Origin: Thiothrix sp. UBA5583
GTDB lineage: Bacteria; Pseudomonadota; Gammaproteobacteria; Thiotrichales; Thiotrichaceae
Length of the DNA stretch: 64,000 nt
NCBI GenBank assembly: GCA_002425225.1
Contig: DILV01000007.1
Location: forward strand, 62,001 to 126,000
Direction of reading: 5' to 3'
In this document: positions 39,790 to 51,302 of the stretch, one piece after another
How positions within the stretch are numbered: position 1 is the stretch's first letter
Layout: each line of letters opens with the position of its first letter
Program-made: the position numbers and the translations under genes
Notes under the pieces: generated by a model
Seen by the model: the letters and a program-made list of their open reading frames with translations, nothing else
Databases searched by the model: none
Told to the model about the DNA's origin: nothing

Positions 39790-41823
39790 TTATTTCACGC
39801 GCATTCCGGGTGTTGCGCCGTTATCCGGGGTGAGAATGAACAAATCCTTGCCGCCGGGGCCTGCCGCCAGCACCATACCTTCCGATACACCGAAGCGCAT
39901 TTTACGGGGGGCAAGATTGGCGACCATCACTGTCAGGCGACCTTCAAGATCGGCAGGATCATACGCTGATTTTATGCCCGCGAATACATTACGGGTTGCG
40001 CCCCCCAAATCCAGCGTCAATTGTACCAGTTTGTCCGCCCCCTTGACGTGTTCTGCCTTGATGATTTTGGCGATACGCAGGTCGATTTTGGCAAAGTCGC
40101 CGTATTCAATCACCGGACTGATCGGGTCATCCACCAGCGGGCCGGTGGGTTTGGCAACTTCTGTCGGGGCAGGTATAGCCTGTTTGTTGTCTTCGAGCAT
40201 GGCTTCTACCATTGCAGGTTCCACTCGTGTCATCAGGGCTTTGAAGGTGGCAATTTCTTGGGTTAGCAACGGCTGGGAAATACTGTTCCAGTCCAGTTCA
40301 CCAGCATTCAGGAAACTTTCTGCGTCTGCTGCCAGTTGGGGCAATACCGGCTTGAGGTAGGTGATAATGGCGCGGAACATGTTGATGCCTTGCGTACAAA
40401 CCGTTTGCACATCGCTAAGGCGTTCAGGGTCTTTTGCCAATACCCACGGTTTTTGTTCGTCAACGTACTGGTTAGCTTTGTCAGCTAACGCCATGATTTC
40501 ACGCATGGCCTGATTGTAGCGGCGGGTTTCGTAAAGCTCGGCAATACGTTCGGAAGCGTCGCTAAATTCCTGATATAAAGCGGCATCTGGTAGCGCCTCT
40601 GCCAGCTTGTTGTCAAAACGCTTGTTGATGAAACCAGCACATCGTGAAGCAATATTCACAACTTTGCCAACCAGATCACTGTTGACCCGTGCTACGAAAT
40701 CTTCAAGGTTGAGGTCGATGTCATCCACGCCGTTGCTGAGTTTGCTGGCGAAATAGTAACGCAGCCATTCCGGGTTCAGGTGCTTGAGGTAGCTTTCTGC
40801 CTGAATGAACGTGCCGCGTGACTTGGACATTTTCGTGCCGTTAACGGTCAGGAAACCGTGGCAGTTGACAGCAGTCGGCGTGCGGAACCCTGCCCCGTGC
40901 AACAACGCAGGCCAAAACAAGGTGTGGAAATAAGCAATATCCTTGCCGATGAAATGGTAGACCTCGGCATCAGAACCCGGTTGCCAGAATGCATCGAAAT
41001 CCAGGCCAGTGCGATTGCACAAGTTCTTGAAGCTCGCCAGATAGCCAATCGGCGCATCCAGCCACACGTAGAAATATTTATCGTCTGTATCCGGGATTTT
41101 AAAACCCCAGTAAGGCGCATCGCGGGAAACGTCCCAGTCGCTCAGGCCATTGTCAGATTCAAACCATTCCATCTGCTTGTTGGCGATTTCTTTCTGTACT
41201 GCGCCGCTGGACAAAAACTCGCGCAGGAACGCCTCGAAGTGCCCCAGTTTGAAGAAATAGTGCTCGGTTTCTTTCTCGACAGGTTTGGTTCCTGAAATTG
41301 CCGATACCGCATTTTTCAGGTCGGTCGGCGAATAGGTTGCACCACACACCTCACAGTTGTCACCGTATTGGTCTGCTGCCCCACAGCGAGGGCATTCACC
41401 CTTGATGAAACGGTCAGGCAGGAACATTTTCGCTTGTTCATCGTAAGCCTGGCGGATGGTGCGCTTTTCGATATGCCCGTTGTCACGTGCTGCCTTGTAA
41501 ATAAACTCGGCAAAATAACGGTTTTCGTCGGAATGCGTGCTGTAATAGTTGTCAAAGCCAACCTTGAAACCGGCGAAATCACGCTGGTGTTCTTCACCAA
41601 TGCGGGCGATTAGCTGTTCCGGGGTAATGCCTTCCTGCTGCGCACGCAACATGATCGGTGTGCCGTGGGTATCATCGGCGCATACGTAGTAGCATTCATT
41701 ACCACGCAGACGCTGGAAACGTGCCCAAATGTCAGTCTGTATGTATTCCACCATGTGACCGATGTGGATCGGGCCATTGGCATAAGGTAGGGCACTGGTG
41801 ATGAGGATTTTTCTTGTCTTCAT
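39790..41823 (-). CDS. metG: Methionyl-tRNA synthetase
   Basis: A 677-residue class I synthetase from the ATG at 41823 ([20 protein letters not shown]). It has the HIGH motif in [13 protein letters not shown], zinc ligands in [26 protein letters not shown], and a C-terminal tRNA-binding/dimer domain (about 575-677, [20 protein letters not shown]). Length equals the full E. coli-type enzyme with its C-terminal extension. It charges both initiator and elongator tRNA-Met. Confidence 0.97.
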   Translation of the reverse strand: MKTRKILITSALPYANGPIHIGHMVEYIQTDIWARFQRLRGNECYYVCADDTHGTPIMLRAQQEGITPEQLIARIGEEHQRDFAGFKVGFDNYYSTHSDENRYFAEFIYKAARDNGHIEKRTIRQAYDEQAKMFLPDRFIKGECPRCGAADQYGDNCEVCGATYSPTDLKNAVSAISGTKPVEKETEHYFFKLGHFEAFLREFLSSGAVQKEIANKQMEWFESDNGLSDWDVSRDAPYWGFKIPDTDDKYFYVWLDAPIGYLASFKNLCNRTGLDFDAFWQPGSDAEVYHFIGKDIAYFHTLFWPALLHGAGFRTPTAVNCHGFLTVNGTKMSKSRGTFIQAESYLKHLNPEWLRYYFASKLSNGVDDIDLNLEDFVARVNSDLVGKVVNIASRCAGFINKRFDNKLAEALPDAALYQEFSDASERIAELYETRRYNQAMREIMALADKANQYVDEQKPWVLAKDPERLSDVQTVCTQGINMFRAIITYLKPVLPQLAADAESFLNAGELDWNSISQPLLTQEIATFKALMTRVEPAMVEAMLEDNKQAIPAPTEVAKPTGPLVDDPISPVIEYGDFAKIDLRIAKIIKAEHVKGADKLVQLTLDLGGATRNVFAGIKSAYDPADLEGRLTVMVANLAPRKMRFGVSEGMVLAAGPGGKDLFILTPDNGATPGMRVK

Positions 41824-41881
41824 GGCAATATTCGGCATTCCTTGATGAGCCGGAAAGGGTAGCAGGTTGCAGGGTGTTTCG

Positions 41882-42247
41882 CTACATGGATGAATCCGGT
41901 AACAAGCTGATTCGGGTCATTCCGGTGAGGCGATTTATCCTGACTTCCACTTCACAGTATTCGGTTTGTTCGCACAGGGGTGTGGGGTCATCGGCACAGC
42001 AGCTCCCGGCGATGACGCCTGCATAGAAAATTCCAGCCTTGATTTGCAGCAAACTGGCGGTTGCCGTGGTTTGCAGGACAATGACCCGGCGCGGGCTATC
42101 ACTGACATGGCTGCTATGAGCCAATGCCTGTTGCAGGGGCAATTCAGCAACATCGAGTTGCTGAACGGCTTCTGCGAAGACGCGGGAAAAATCAGGTGTT
42201 GCCCATGCCTGCAAAACTTGGGGCAAGGTAATCACGGTTTTTCCCAT
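41882..42247 (-). CDS. Small hypothetical protein with clustered cysteines
   Basis: A 121-residue protein. Its second half has four cysteines in [17 protein letters not shown], compatible with a metal site, followed by an [11 protein letters not shown] strand. The first half is helical. The start (ATG 42247) lies 16 bases inside the DUF1772-like gene, suggesting coupled translation in an operon with it and purH. I do not recognise the family. Confidence 0.6.
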   Translation of the reverse strand: MGKTVITLPQVLQAWATPDFSRVFAEAVQQLDVAELPLQQALAHSSHVSDSPRRVIVLQTTATASLLQIKAGIFYAGVIAGSCCADDPTPLCEQTEYCEVEVRINRLTGMTRISLLPDSSM

Positions 42248-42768
42248 TCAGGTTTGCGCATGACGTATTTGGACGGTGCTGCAACTTTTTCCCACATGAC
42301 CACCAGTATCAGCGAGGCAAGGAAACAAACCAGTTCAGCCAGTGTGCGTACCCCGTTGCTGTTGACCCAGCTATCACGCAGGCTTTGCCAGTCAGACGGT
42401 GGTACTGAGGGATTCCACGCCAGCATTTCCTGATGCAACGGAATGATGGTGATAACACTTACCCAGTACACCCCCACAAAGTGGAGCAGGGCAACAAATA
42501 GCCAATACATGGCCATACGCCGACAGCTTTGCCATGCTGCCATCGCAGCAGAGAGGAAGAGAAAGATAACTGCGCCAAAAAACAGCAGGGCAAAACCGTA
42601 ATTACTGATGGTCTGATTCAGCTTTTGTTGTAGCTGGATATAGGTGGACGCATCCAGTTGTTGCATGGCAGGTGCAAGATCCAGCGTATTACCAAGGAAT
42701 ACGCCGGACAGCAGACCAGTCATGATGACCGCAGCAATTTGGGGAATGATGAGAAATTTGGGTGTCAT
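42232..42768 (-). CDS. DUF1772-like membrane protein
   Basis: About 178 residues from the ATG at 42768 ([20 protein letters not shown]); a TTG at 42780 would extend it by four. There are four predicted membrane helices (about 5-25, 55-75, 85-110, 145-165) with a short periplasmic loop containing [20 protein letters not shown], the arrangement of DUF1772 (anthrone-oxygenase-like) proteins. Function unknown. It begins nine bases after the purH stop. Confidence 0.68.
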   Translation of the reverse strand: MTPKFLIIPQIAAVIMTGLLSGVFLGNTLDLAPAMQQLDASTYIQLQQKLNQTISNYGFALLFFGAVIFLFLSAAMAAWQSCRRMAMYWLFVALLHFVGVYWVSVITIIPLHQEMLAWNPSVPPSDWQSLRDSWVNSNGVRTLAELVCFLASLILVVMWEKVAAPSKYVMRKPEWEKP

Positions 42769-42776
42769 GATTGCAC

Positions 42777-44363
42777 TCAATGGCGGAAGTGGCGCATTCC
42801 GGTAAACACCATCGCCATGCCATGCTCGTTGGCGGCGGCAATGGTTTCTTCGTCACGCATGGAGCCACCTGGCTGGATCACGGCCTTGATGCCTGCGGCT
42901 GCTGCGTTGTCGATGCCATCACGGAACGGGAAGAAAGCATCGGAAGCCATCACGGAACCCGGCACTTCCAGACCCGCGTGTTCGGCTTTGATACCTGCAA
43001 TCCGCGCTGAATTCACCCGGCTCATCTGGCCTGCACCTACCCCGATGGTCATGTCATTTTTGGCGTAAACAATGGCGTTGGATTTGACGAACTTGGCAAC
43101 TTTCCACGCAAATTGCAGGTCACGCAGTTCTGCCTCGGTTGGCTGGCGGGTAGTGACTACTTTCAGGTCGTCCAGCAAAGCGATGTCGGCAGTTTGCACC
43201 AGCAGGCCGCCGTTGACACGTTTGAAATCCAGCCGGTTGGCGTCACCCGCACCCCACATGTCCACCGTCAGTAGGCGCACATTCTTTTTCGCCGCCACCG
43301 CTGCCACTGCTTCGGGGGAAACGCCCGGTGCAATGATCACTTCCACAAACTGGCGGTCAACGATGACTTTGGCGGTTTCACCATCCAATGGCTGGTTGAA
43401 GGCGATGATGCCGCCAAACGCTGATTCCGGGTCGGTGCTATAGGCGCGGTTGTAGGCTTCCAGCAGGTTTGCACCCATTGCTACCCCGCACGGGTTGGCG
43501 TGCTTGACGATCACGCAAGCTGGAACACCATCAAACTGCTTCACGCATTCCAGAGCGGCATCGGTGTCGGCGATATTGTTGTAGGACAGTTCCTTGCCCT
43601 GAATCTGGGTAGCGGTAGAAATGCTGCCAGCGGGGGCGTTGTATTCGGCATAGAACGCACCGGCCTGATGGCTGTTTTCACCGTAACGGCAGTCCTGTTT
43701 CTTTTGCACTTGCAGGCTGAAGGTGCGCGGGAACTGGGTCGGTTGCTCGTGGCTTGCGCCATCCACCCGTGCGCCGAAGTAGTTGGCAATCATGCCGTCA
43801 TAGCGGGCAGTGTGCTCGAATGCCTTGATGGCGAGGTCGAAACGGGTTGCCGGGCTGATGCAGTTGCCGTCGGCTTCCATTTCGGCCTGGATGCGTGCGT
43901 AATCACCCGGTTCGGTGACGATGGTGACGTGGGCGTGGTTCTTGGCGGAAGCACGCACCATTGTCGGGCCGCCGATGTCGATGTTTTCCACGGCGTCTTC
44001 AAACGAGCAGCCGGGTTTGGAAACAGTGGCTTCAAACGGATACAGGTTGACCACGATCAGGTCGATGCGTCCGATGCCGTGTTCTGCCATCACGGCGTCG
44101 TCCGTGCCACGTCGCCCGAGGATGCCGCCGTGGATTTTCGGGTGCAGGGTCTTGACGCGCCCGTCCATCATTTCCGGGAAGCCGGTGTGGTCGGACACTT
44201 CGGTGACAGCCACGCCGTTGTCTGCCAGCAGTTTTGCCGTACCGCCGGTGGAGAGGAGTTGCACACCTTGTGAATGCAGGAAGCGGGCAAATTCAAGGAC
44301 GCCGGATTTGTCGGAAACGCTCAGCAGGGCGCGGGTTACGGGCAGGTTGGATGCAGTGGTCAT
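42777..44363 (-). CDS. purH: Bifunctional AICAR transformylase / IMP cyclohydrolase
   Basis: A 528-residue enzyme (529 in E. coli) for the last two steps of IMP synthesis. The N-terminal cyclohydrolase domain is seen in [20 protein letters not shown] and [19 protein letters not shown]. The transformylase domain has [29 protein letters not shown] and the catalytic region [20 protein letters not shown]. It ends in a short His/Arg tail. Confidence 0.97.
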   Translation of the reverse strand: MTTASNLPVTRALLSVSDKSGVLEFARFLHSQGVQLLSTGGTAKLLADNGVAVTEVSDHTGFPEMMDGRVKTLHPKIHGGILGRRGTDDAVMAEHGIGRIDLIVVNLYPFEATVSKPGCSFEDAVENIDIGGPTMVRASAKNHAHVTIVTEPGDYARIQAEMEADGNCISPATRFDLAIKAFEHTARYDGMIANYFGARVDGASHEQPTQFPRTFSLQVQKKQDCRYGENSHQAGAFYAEYNAPAGSISTATQIQGKELSYNNIADTDAALECVKQFDGVPACVIVKHANPCGVAMGANLLEAYNRAYSTDPESAFGGIIAFNQPLDGETAKVIVDRQFVEVIIAPGVSPEAVAAVAAKKNVRLLTVDMWGAGDANRLDFKRVNGGLLVQTADIALLDDLKVVTTRQPTEAELRDLQFAWKVAKFVKSNAIVYAKNDMTIGVGAGQMSRVNSARIAGIKAEHAGLEVPGSVMASDAFFPFRDGIDNAAAAGIKAVIQPGGSMRDEETIAAANEHGMAMVFTGMRHFRH

Positions 44364-44511
44364 CGTGTGTGAATCCTGGGGCGAAAAACGCGCTATTGTA
44401 GCGGTTTGCGGGCAAGCACGGAATAGCCGCCATCAGTGGTGTTGTTTAGTCGCGGCTTGCCATCTGTTACACTGCGGCGCTTTCAACCCGACCGTTGACA
44501 AGGAGAGACGC

Positions 44512-44763
44512 ATGGCGGAAATGAGTTTGCTGACCTATATCCTGAGCCACCCACTGGTATGGTTTGGCTGTGGCCTATTCATGGTGGCAAGCCTGCTAGT
44601 GCTTTCTGGCAAGTTCAGCAAGCGCGACCCTGCGCTGCTGTACACCTTTGTGGCTGCGGTGCTGATCGTGCTGATGGGGGTGGCCTCGGCCATGACCCGG
44701 ATGCAGCAGGACAAGCTGGAGGCGCAACCGCCAGCAGCAGCGGAGCAGGTTGCGCCAAAATAG
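44512..44763 (+). CDS. Small two-helix membrane protein, unknown
   Basis: An 83-residue protein with a strong ribosome site (AGGAGAG, four bases ahead of the ATG at 44512). There are two hydrophobic segments (about 13-32 and 41-60) and a Gln/Ala/Pro-rich tail (LEAQPPAAAEQVAPK). The longer frame upstream is antisense to purH and not coding. I do not recognise a family. It stands alone between divergent purH and convergent proS. Confidence 0.7.
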   Translation: MAEMSLLTYILSHPLVWFGCGLFMVASLLVLSGKFSKRDPALLYTFVAAVLIVLMGVASAMTRMQQDKLEAQPPAAAEQVAPK

Positions 44764-44795
44764 TAAGTTGATGTGAAGAGGGGGAGGGTTTTCTT

Positions 44796-46508
44796 CTACA
44801 ACTTCCCCTGAATAAACCCAACAATTTCCGCCACCGGCACTTTCACCGCATCGCCGCCACTACGCGCCTTGTACTCCATCTCGCCAGCCTGCAAGCCACG
44901 CTCAGAGATAATGACCCGATGCGGAATCCCCAGCAGTTCGTGGTCGGCAAACATTGCCCCAGGCCGCAGCGCCCGGTCATCCAGCAGCACATCCACCCCG
45001 GTGGCTTGCAGTTGTGCGTACAGTTCTTCCGCTTTTGCAGCCACATCGGGCGATTTCTGCATATTCAGCGGGGCAATCACCACGGTGAACGGCGCAATCG
45101 CCGCAGGCCAGCGGATACCGAATTCGTCGTTGTTTTGTTCGATGGCAGACGCCACCACGCGGGAAACACCGATGCCGTAGCAACCCATGGTCATGACTTG
45201 CGCCCGCCCGCTTTCGTCCAGCACGGTGGCATTCATTGCTGCGGAGTATTTCTTGCCCAACTGAAATATATGACCGACTTCGATACCGCGCACGATGGAG
45301 AGTGTGCCGCAACCATCCGGGCTGGGGTCGCCTTCCATCACGCTCCGCAGGTCGGCAATCTGGGGCAAGGCGACATCGCGTTCCCAGTTGATGCCGAACA
45401 GGTGTTTGCCATCGACGTTTGCGCCAGCACTGAAGTCGGACATGTTCACCACGGTGCGGTCAGCGATGACCGGAATCTTCAAGCCCACCGGGCCAAGCGA
45501 ACCAGGGCCAGCACCGATCAGTTCACGGATTTCGTCTTCGCGGGCGAAGCGCAAGGGGGCAGCGACTTCCGGCAGTTTTTCCGCCTTGATTTCGTTGAGG
45601 GTGTGGTCGCCACGCACCAGTAGGGCGATAAAGTCGGCTTCACTGTCTTCCGCCGCTGCCACGATCAGGGTTTTGACGGTCTGTTCAATCGGCTGCTTGA
45701 ATTGCGTTACCAGTTCTTCAATGGTTTTGGCGTTGGGGGTATCGACTTCGCGCATGGCTTCGGTTGGTGCAGCACGTTCCGCAATCAGGCAAACGGCCTC
45801 CGCCAGCTCGATATTGGCGGCGTAGTTGCTGCCAGAGGCAAAGGCAATCGCGTCTTCACCCGAATCTGCCAGCACATGGAATTCGTGGGAGGCATTGCCA
45901 CCGATGGAGCCGGTATCGGCTTGTACCGGGCGGAAATCCAGCCCCAGCCGCTGGAAGATACGTGAGTAAGCGGCATACATCGCGTCGTAGGTTTCCTGCA
46001 AGGATTCCTGGGTCAGGTGGAAGGAGTAGGCATCCTTCATCAGGAATTCCCGCGCCCGCATCACGCCGAAACGTGGGCGCACTTCATCGCGGAACTTGGT
46101 CTGGATTTGGTAGAAATTGATCGGCAACTGCTTGTAACTGTTCAGTTCCTTGCGGGCGTAGTCGGTGATGATTTCTTCATGGGTTGGACCATAGCAGAAA
46201 TCGCGCTGGTGGCGGTCGCGGATGCGCAGCAGTTCTGAGCCGTATTTTTCCCAACGACCGGATTCCTGCCACAGTTCGGCGGGTTGTACCGATGGCATTA
46301 GTACTTCGATTGCACCGGCATTGTTCATTTCTTCGCGCACGATGGCTTCGACCTTGCGCAATACCCGCAGGCCATACGGCATCCAGGTGTACAGGCCGGA
46401 AGCGAGGCGGCGGATCATGCCTGCCCGCAGCATCAATTGGTGGCTGATGACTTCAGCGTCTGCCGGGGTTTCGCGCAGGGTGGTGAGGGGGAATCGGGAA
46501 ACTCGCAT
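44796..46508 (-). CDS. proS: Prolyl-tRNA synthetase
   Basis: A 570-residue class II synthetase (572 in E. coli) from the ATG at 46508 ([20 protein letters not shown]). It has the class II motifs (motif 2 in [20 protein letters not shown]), the inserted editing domain for mischarged Ala-tRNA (about 225-400, with [20 protein letters not shown]), and the anticodon-binding domain. The frame continues 75 codons further upstream, but that stretch lacks similarity and contains a promoter-like TATAAT. Confidence 0.97.
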   Translation of the reverse strand: MRVSRFPLTTLRETPADAEVISHQLMLRAGMIRRLASGLYTWMPYGLRVLRKVEAIVREEMNNAGAIEVLMPSVQPAELWQESGRWEKYGSELLRIRDRHQRDFCYGPTHEEIITDYARKELNSYKQLPINFYQIQTKFRDEVRPRFGVMRAREFLMKDAYSFHLTQESLQETYDAMYAAYSRIFQRLGLDFRPVQADTGSIGGNASHEFHVLADSGEDAIAFASGSNYAANIELAEAVCLIAERAAPTEAMREVDTPNAKTIEELVTQFKQPIEQTVKTLIVAAAEDSEADFIALLVRGDHTLNEIKAEKLPEVAAPLRFAREDEIRELIGAGPGSLGPVGLKIPVIADRTVVNMSDFSAGANVDGKHLFGINWERDVALPQIADLRSVMEGDPSPDGCGTLSIVRGIEVGHIFQLGKKYSAAMNATVLDESGRAQVMTMGCYGIGVSRVVASAIEQNNDEFGIRWPAAIAPFTVVIAPLNMQKSPDVAAKAEELYAQLQATGVDVLLDDRALRPGAMFADHELLGIPHRVIISERGLQAGEMEYKARSGGDAVKVPVAEIVGFIQGKL

Positions 46509-46541
46509 GGTGGTATCTTTATCCGGTATGGGAAACCAGCG

Positions 46542-46547
46542 ATTATA
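46542..46547 (-). promoter_or_regulatory. -10 box (TATAAT) for proS
   Basis: A perfect TATAAT on the minus strand, 34 bases before the proS ATG. The -35 is weak (TTCCGA at 17 bases). Confidence 0.45.
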
Positions 46548-46600
46548 GGATTGACCAGGGTTTTTCGGAACCCCTGATAGACTGTCTGTTGAGGGATGTT

Positions 46601-46647
46601 GCCAGTGCAGCACGGTACGCTTTGACAGGTTGTACCGTGCTGCTGGC
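46601..46647 (-). terminator. Strong hairpin after phaC (possible terminator)
   Basis: The arms GCCAG-TG-CAGCACGGTAC (46601-46618) and GTACCGTGCTGCTGGC (46632-46647) pair over 16 bases with a two-base bulge, loop 13 bases. It begins about ten bases beyond the phaC stop. No U-run follows on either strand, so it may be a structural 3' end, a protein site or a Rho-assisted terminator. Confidence 0.5.
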
Positions 46648-46656
46648 GGAAAGGGT

Positions 46657-48444
46657 CTAGATTTTTGCCCGCACGTAAGTGCCTGGGGCGTCACCGATAG
46701 CTGGCAACTTACCAGAACCGGGGATGCGGGCATCGACTTCTTCGCTTGAGAACGTGCCTACCCAGCGGTTCCAGTCATGCCACCATGACAAATCCACTTT
46801 GGTGGCATCAAACAGCCAGTCATCTGCATCGGCTTCCAGCGTATCATTCACCCAATGCCCGTATTTGTTGGCAGCAGCAGGGTTGACGATACCGGCAATG
46901 TGACCTGATTGCCCCAGGATAAAGCGTACCGGCCCAGCGAACAGTTTTGCACCTGCATAAGTGCTGCGCCATGGGGCGATGTGGTCATCATGGGTGGAGA
47001 CAAAATAGACCGGAGTGTCGACTTTGCTCAGGTCAATTGGCGTGCCAGACAGGGTTATACCATTGGGTTTGCACAGACAGTTGTTCAGGTACATGTTGCG
47101 CAGGTAGTAGCTGTGCATCGCCGCAGGCATCCGCGTACTGTCTGAGTTCCAGTACAGCAGGTCGAATGGCATCGGGTCATTGCCCAGCAAATACAGGTTT
47201 ACAAAGAATGACCAGATCAGATCATTGGCACGCAACATGTTGAAGGCAGTGCCCATATCCTTGCCATCAAGGTAGCCACGTTTATCCATGCGTTTTTCCA
47301 GTGAGCCGACTTGTTGTTCACTGAGGAAAACGCCGATTTCGCCGGGTTCGGAGAAGTCCAGCAAGGTCGTGAAGAAGGTGGCGCTTTTTACCCGGTCATC
47401 GCCGTTGGCTTTCAGGTAGGCAAGGGTGGCAGCGGTCAGCGTACCGCCGAGGCAATAGCCTATCAGATTGAGGTCACGTTCGCCTGTCGCAGCCTCGACG
47501 GCATCCATCGCGGCAATAGCGGCTTGCATGTAGTCTTCAAAGTTCAGGTCGCGGTGCTGGCTGTCCGGGTTGACCCATGAAATCATGAATACGGTGTTGC
47601 CTTGATCAACTGCCCATTTCACAAACGAGTTCTTTTCGCGCAGGTCGAGGATGTAATACTTGTTGATCCAAGGTGGCAGGATCAGAATCGGGCGCTGACG
47701 TACTGTAGCAGTCGTGGGAGTGTACTGGATCAGTTCCAGCAGTTCGTTTTTGAATACCACTTTGCCGGGGGTGGTGGCAATATCGCGCCCCAGTTCAAAC
47801 GCTTGCATATCCGTCATGCGGATGCGTAGCTGACCATCCTGGAAATCATCCAGCAGGTTGCGCATCCCTTTCACCAGATTTTCACCATTGCTATCGAGGA
47901 TGGCTTGCCATACCTGCGGATTGGTATGGGAGTAATTGTTGGGGGCAAGTGCGTCAATCATACTGTTGATGAAGAACTCGGCTTTTTTCGCATCCTGCTC
48001 AGACAGACCGTTGGCGGTTTGTGCCAGGGTTTTCCAATATGTCGACAAGTTCAGGTAAGACTGAATCAATACTTCGGTGAACTGGTGTTCTTGCCATGCG
48101 GGGTGTTTGAAGCGTTTGTCCGTCACAGCTGGTAAATCAGGTGACAAGTGGCGGAAACCAAGCCAGCGGGCAGTCGTATGCTGCAATAGGCTGGTCTGGT
48201 TTTTGAACAGTTCCAGGTTGGCTTGCATGACGGCATTGGGGTGCAGGAACAGGTTCATGCCCCACTTGGTCATTGCCTTGGTAAAGCTGGTGTCGCTGGG
48301 CGCGGCAGCATCTTTGGCATTGTTGCTGGCAGTCACCAGAAAGCGGGCAATGAATTGTTGCCACAGCAATAATGCCGTCATGACATTGGTTTGTAACAAC
48401 ACCGGATCGGTTGAATGTGTCGGTTTTTGCGCAAGCTGTTGCAT
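46657..48444 (-). CDS. phaC: Polyhydroxyalkanoate synthase, class I
   Basis: A 595-residue enzyme (589 in Cupriavidus necator) from the ATG at 48444; a further 35 in-frame codons lie upstream. It polymerises (R)-3-hydroxyacyl-CoA to polyester at granule surfaces. The lipase-like box is GYCLGG with the nucleophile Cys; other family features are [53 protein letters not shown] and the catalytic His in [12 protein letters not shown]. No phaA, phaB or phasin gene is in the window. Confidence 0.96.
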   Translation of the reverse strand: MQQLAQKPTHSTDPVLLQTNVMTALLLWQQFIARFLVTASNNAKDAAAPSDTSFTKAMTKWGMNLFLHPNAVMQANLELFKNQTSLLQHTTARWLGFRHLSPDLPAVTDKRFKHPAWQEHQFTEVLIQSYLNLSTYWKTLAQTANGLSEQDAKKAEFFINSMIDALAPNNYSHTNPQVWQAILDSNGENLVKGMRNLLDDFQDGQLRIRMTDMQAFELGRDIATTPGKVVFKNELLELIQYTPTTATVRQRPILILPPWINKYYILDLREKNSFVKWAVDQGNTVFMISWVNPDSQHRDLNFEDYMQAAIAAMDAVEAATGERDLNLIGYCLGGTLTAATLAYLKANGDDRVKSATFFTTLLDFSEPGEIGVFLSEQQVGSLEKRMDKRGYLDGKDMGTAFNMLRANDLIWSFFVNLYLLGNDPMPFDLLYWNSDSTRMPAAMHSYYLRNMYLNNCLCKPNGITLSGTPIDLSKVDTPVYFVSTHDDHIAPWRSTYAGAKLFAGPVRFILGQSGHIAGIVNPAAANKYGHWVNDTLEADADDWLFDATKVDLSWWHDWNRWVGTFSSEEVDARIPGSGKLPAIGDAPGTYVRAKI

Positions 48445-48568
48445 AGTCAGGGATTCCGTAAGTGCAAGCTGGGGTAAATGATAGGTATGTGACAATAACC
48501 ACTTTATGGGGTGATTGTCGACAATTTTATAGAGATGTATCGTTGGCAAGCGCAGCGTAGGTAGCTCT

Positions 48569-50206
48569 TCATTTTTCGCCTGCTCGTGATTTACCGATGG
48601 AGCGGCTTAAAATAATCACCGGAATAATCCCCGCTGCCACGATCATCAGCGACGGCAAACCAGCATCCGCCAGACGTTCGTCCGACGCCAGTTCATATGC
48701 CCGCACAGCTAGCGTATTAAAATTGAACGGGCGCAAGATCAGGGTGGCAGGCAATTCTTTCAGTACATCCACGAACACCAGCAGCAGGGCAGTCAGCAAT
48801 GTGCCTTTCATCAGCGGTAAATGCAGTTTGTGCAACACCCCAAAGGCACTCAAGCCTAGCGAACGTCCGGCATTATCCACAGTCGGTTTGATCTTGCCCA
48901 AACCGGCTTCCACCGTTTGCAGCGACACCGCCAGAAAACGCACATTGTAAGCAAACAGCAGGGTAAACAGTGTACCGCTTAGCAGCAGCCCGACACTGCT
49001 TCCTAGCCATTGCTTGCTGAGGTGGTTCAGTTGGGTATCTAGCCAGGCAAACGGGATCAGCACCCCAATCGCAATCACGGTTCCCGGTACGGCATAACCC
49101 ATTGCCGCCACCCGCACACTCAGGCTGGTCAACGGGTCATTGTTCAGGCGTTTGCCATAACCCAGAATCAATGCCAACAGTAGTGCAAACAAGGAAGCAA
49201 GGCTTGCTAGCATCAGGCTGTGCCACACCAGATTAATGAAATCGCCATCCACCCCATCTTTGGCAACTGTCACGCTCCAATACAGTAATTGCCCAACTGG
49301 AATGACAAAACCCAGCAGCAAAGGCAGGGCGCAAACCAACACCGCTAGCCATGCCATGCTCCCCGTCAGACGGTATTTGGGGATGCGCGAGTACTTGCTG
49401 GATGTATGGTGATACCGCGCCCGGCTGCGTGACCAGCGTTCCAACAGGATCAGCACGAACACAAAGCCCATCAGCAATGCTGCGAGTTGCGAAGCCGCCG
49501 CATGATCACCCAGCCCGAACCAGGTGCGGAAAATGCCGGTGGTAAAGGTGGAAACTCCGAAATATTGCACCGTGCCAAAGTCCGCCAGTGTTTCCATCAA
49601 TGCCAGCGACAAGCCGGTAATAATCGCCGGGCGTGCCAACGGCAAGGCAACCCGGAAGAAACTTTGCCACTGGTTTGCCCCCAATGTACGGCTGACTTCC
49701 AGCACACAAATCGACTGTTCCAGAAACGCGGCGCGTGCCAGCAAATATACATAGGGAAACAGCACCAGCGACAGCATGGTGACTGCCCCACCGAGTGAAC
49801 GCACATTCGGGAAGTAATAATCGCCATATTTCCAGCCCGTTACCTCACGCAACAGGCTTTGTAGCGGGCCGGAAAAATCCAGCATCCCGGTGTAGGTGTA
49901 CGCGATGATGTAAGCAGGCATCGCCAGCGGCAGCAGCAATGCCCATTCAAACAGACGCTGCCCTGGGAAGCTGCACATGCTGTTCAGCCATGCAGCGGGA
50001 AGACCCAGCAGCAATACGCCAAAGCCGACACCTAAGACCAGCCACAGCGTATTCAGCAGGTAATCGGTCAATACGGTATCGCGCAAGTGCTGCCAAACTT
50101 CAGGTGCAGGCACAAACACATAGCCAAACACGGCAAGGATAGGCAGGGCAGTAAGCAGCGCCATGCCCAACAGCACGGCGCGCCACAACAACGGTTTTAT
50201 TTCCAA
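48569..50206 (-). CDS. fbpB: Fe(III) ABC transporter permease (FbpB type)
   Basis: A 545-residue inner-membrane permease with two fused sets of about six helices, each with a BPD-transport motif (EVSRTLGANQWQSFFRVALP and the second DNAGRSLGLSAFGVLHKLHL), the plan of the FbpB/SfuB family. It should move iron released by the FbpA-type binding protein encoded just upstream; the two genes overlap by 10 bases. No ATPase gene (fbpC) follows; after this gene comes phaC. Confidence 0.92.
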   Translation of the reverse strand: MEIKPLLWRAVLLGMALLTALPILAVFGYVFVPAPEVWQHLRDTVLTDYLLNTLWLVLGVGFGVLLLGLPAAWLNSMCSFPGQRLFEWALLLPLAMPAYIIAYTYTGMLDFSGPLQSLLREVTGWKYGDYYFPNVRSLGGAVTMLSLVLFPYVYLLARAAFLEQSICVLEVSRTLGANQWQSFFRVALPLARPAIITGLSLALMETLADFGTVQYFGVSTFTTGIFRTWFGLGDHAAASQLAALLMGFVFVLILLERWSRSRARYHHTSSKYSRIPKYRLTGSMAWLAVLVCALPLLLGFVIPVGQLLYWSVTVAKDGVDGDFINLVWHSLMLASLASLFALLLALILGYGKRLNNDPLTSLSVRVAAMGYAVPGTVIAIGVLIPFAWLDTQLNHLSKQWLGSSVGLLLSGTLFTLLFAYNVRFLAVSLQTVEAGLGKIKPTVDNAGRSLGLSAFGVLHKLHLPLMKGTLLTALLLVFVDVLKELPATLILRPFNFNTLAVRAYELASDERLADAGLPSLMIVAAGIIPVIILSRSIGKSRAGEK

Positions 50207-51210
50207 CCGGCTTTATCCATGATCTTGACTGCTTCGGCGTTGTTTTTGCCGAGTTCGCTGAGGTTTACGCTATCCGCTTTGAATTCCCCCCAGCTCTTGA
50301 GCATCTCGCTGGCGGCAACACCGGCTTTCACCGGGTATTCCTGATTGGCTTCGGCGTACCATTTCTGCGACTCGTCGCTGACGAGGAATTCCATCAGTTT
50401 GACGGCGTTATCCTTGTTTTTGGCAACCTTGGTGACAGCCGCGCCGCTGATATTGACATGGACGCCACGGTCTTGCTGGTTAGGCCAGAAAATCGCAACT
50501 TTTTCCGCAGCAGCTTTGTCTTCTGCTTCTTCACCTGTCAGCATCTGCCCGTAGTAATAGGTGTTGGACAAGGCAATGTCGCATTGTCCAGCCGCTGCTG
50601 CCTTGATCTGGTCACGGTCGCCACCTTCGGGTGGGCGGGCAAAGTTTCTGACGAAACCCTCTGCCCACGCCTGGGTTTTTTCCACCCCGTTGACCGCAAT
50701 CATCGAACCTAGCATGGACTGGTTATAAATATTGTCGGATGAGCGTACACAGATACGACCCTTCCATTTTTCGTCAGTCAGGGCTTCGTAAGTGGAAAGT
50801 TCTTCCGGTTTTACCTTGTCTTTGACGTAGAAAATCGGGCGGGCGCGGGAGGTCAAGCCAAACCATTGGTTGGCAGGATCACGCAGCGTTGCGGGAATGT
50901 CTTTTTTCAGGGTTTCGGATTCCACTGGCTGGGTTAGACCCATTTCCACCGCACGGTGTAAACGACCCGCATCAGCAGTCATCAGCAGGTCAGCAGGGGT
51001 ATTTTCACCTTCGAGTTTGAGGCGTTCCAGCAGAGCATCGTCTTTGCCGGTGACAAGGTTGACCTTGATGCCGGTGGATTCGGTGAATTTGTCAAACAGT
51101 GGCTTGATCAGTTGCTCCTTGCGGGAAGAGTAGACATTAACTTCGCCATCGGCAAAGGCAGGGGCAGCAAGGCTGGCAACCAAAATAGCTAGTGTGATTT
51201 TTTTCAGCAT
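50197..51210 (-). CDS. fbpA: Fe(III) ABC transporter substrate-binding protein (FbpA/FutA type)
   Basis: A 337-residue periplasmic protein from the ATG at 51210 (MLKKITLAILVASLAAPAFA signal). The mature start is EVNVYSSRKEQLIKPLFDKF. The paired tyrosines expected for ferric iron are in SNTYYYGQM, and FARPPEGGDRDQIKAAAAGQ is family-typical. It overlaps the permease gene. A Fur-box-like motif lies 66 bases upstream. A paralogue of very similar sequence is at 61429-62436. Confidence 0.94.
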   Translation of the reverse strand: MLKKITLAILVASLAAPAFADGEVNVYSSRKEQLIKPLFDKFTESTGIKVNLVTGKDDALLERLKLEGENTPADLLMTADAGRLHRAVEMGLTQPVESETLKKDIPATLRDPANQWFGLTSRARPIFYVKDKVKPEELSTYEALTDEKWKGRICVRSSDNIYNQSMLGSMIAVNGVEKTQAWAEGFVRNFARPPEGGDRDQIKAAAAGQCDIALSNTYYYGQMLTGEEAEDKAAAEKVAIFWPNQQDRGVHVNISGAAVTKVAKNKDNAVKLMEFLVSDESQKWYAEANQEYPVKAGVAASEMLKSWGEFKADSVNLSELGKNNAEAVKIMDKAGWK

Positions 51211-51275
51211 TTGAGAGTTCCTATGGTCTAAGAATGCAAACAAGATGGATTTGCATTATCTACAAAATCATCTTG

Positions 51276-51294
51276 AATGCAAGTATTTCTCATT
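51276..51294 (-). promoter_or_regulatory. Fur-box-like motif upstream of fbpA
   Basis: AATGCAAGTATTTCTCATT on the plus strand, matching the motif before the MauG gene at 17 of 19 positions. It is like proteobacterial Fur sites of the form TGCAA..TTCTCATT. It sits in the gap between lbtU and fbpA. Confidence 0.6.
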
Positions 51295-51302
51295 ACCAAG
51301 GG

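Noticed and set aside
43915-44511. Long plus-strand frame leading into the small membrane protein at 44512
   Set aside because: This part is antisense to purH; the ribosome site at 44501-44507 marks the real start.
46509-46733. 75-codon N-terminal extension of proS
   Set aside because: It does not match ProRS N-termini, and a TATAAT promoter box lies inside it.
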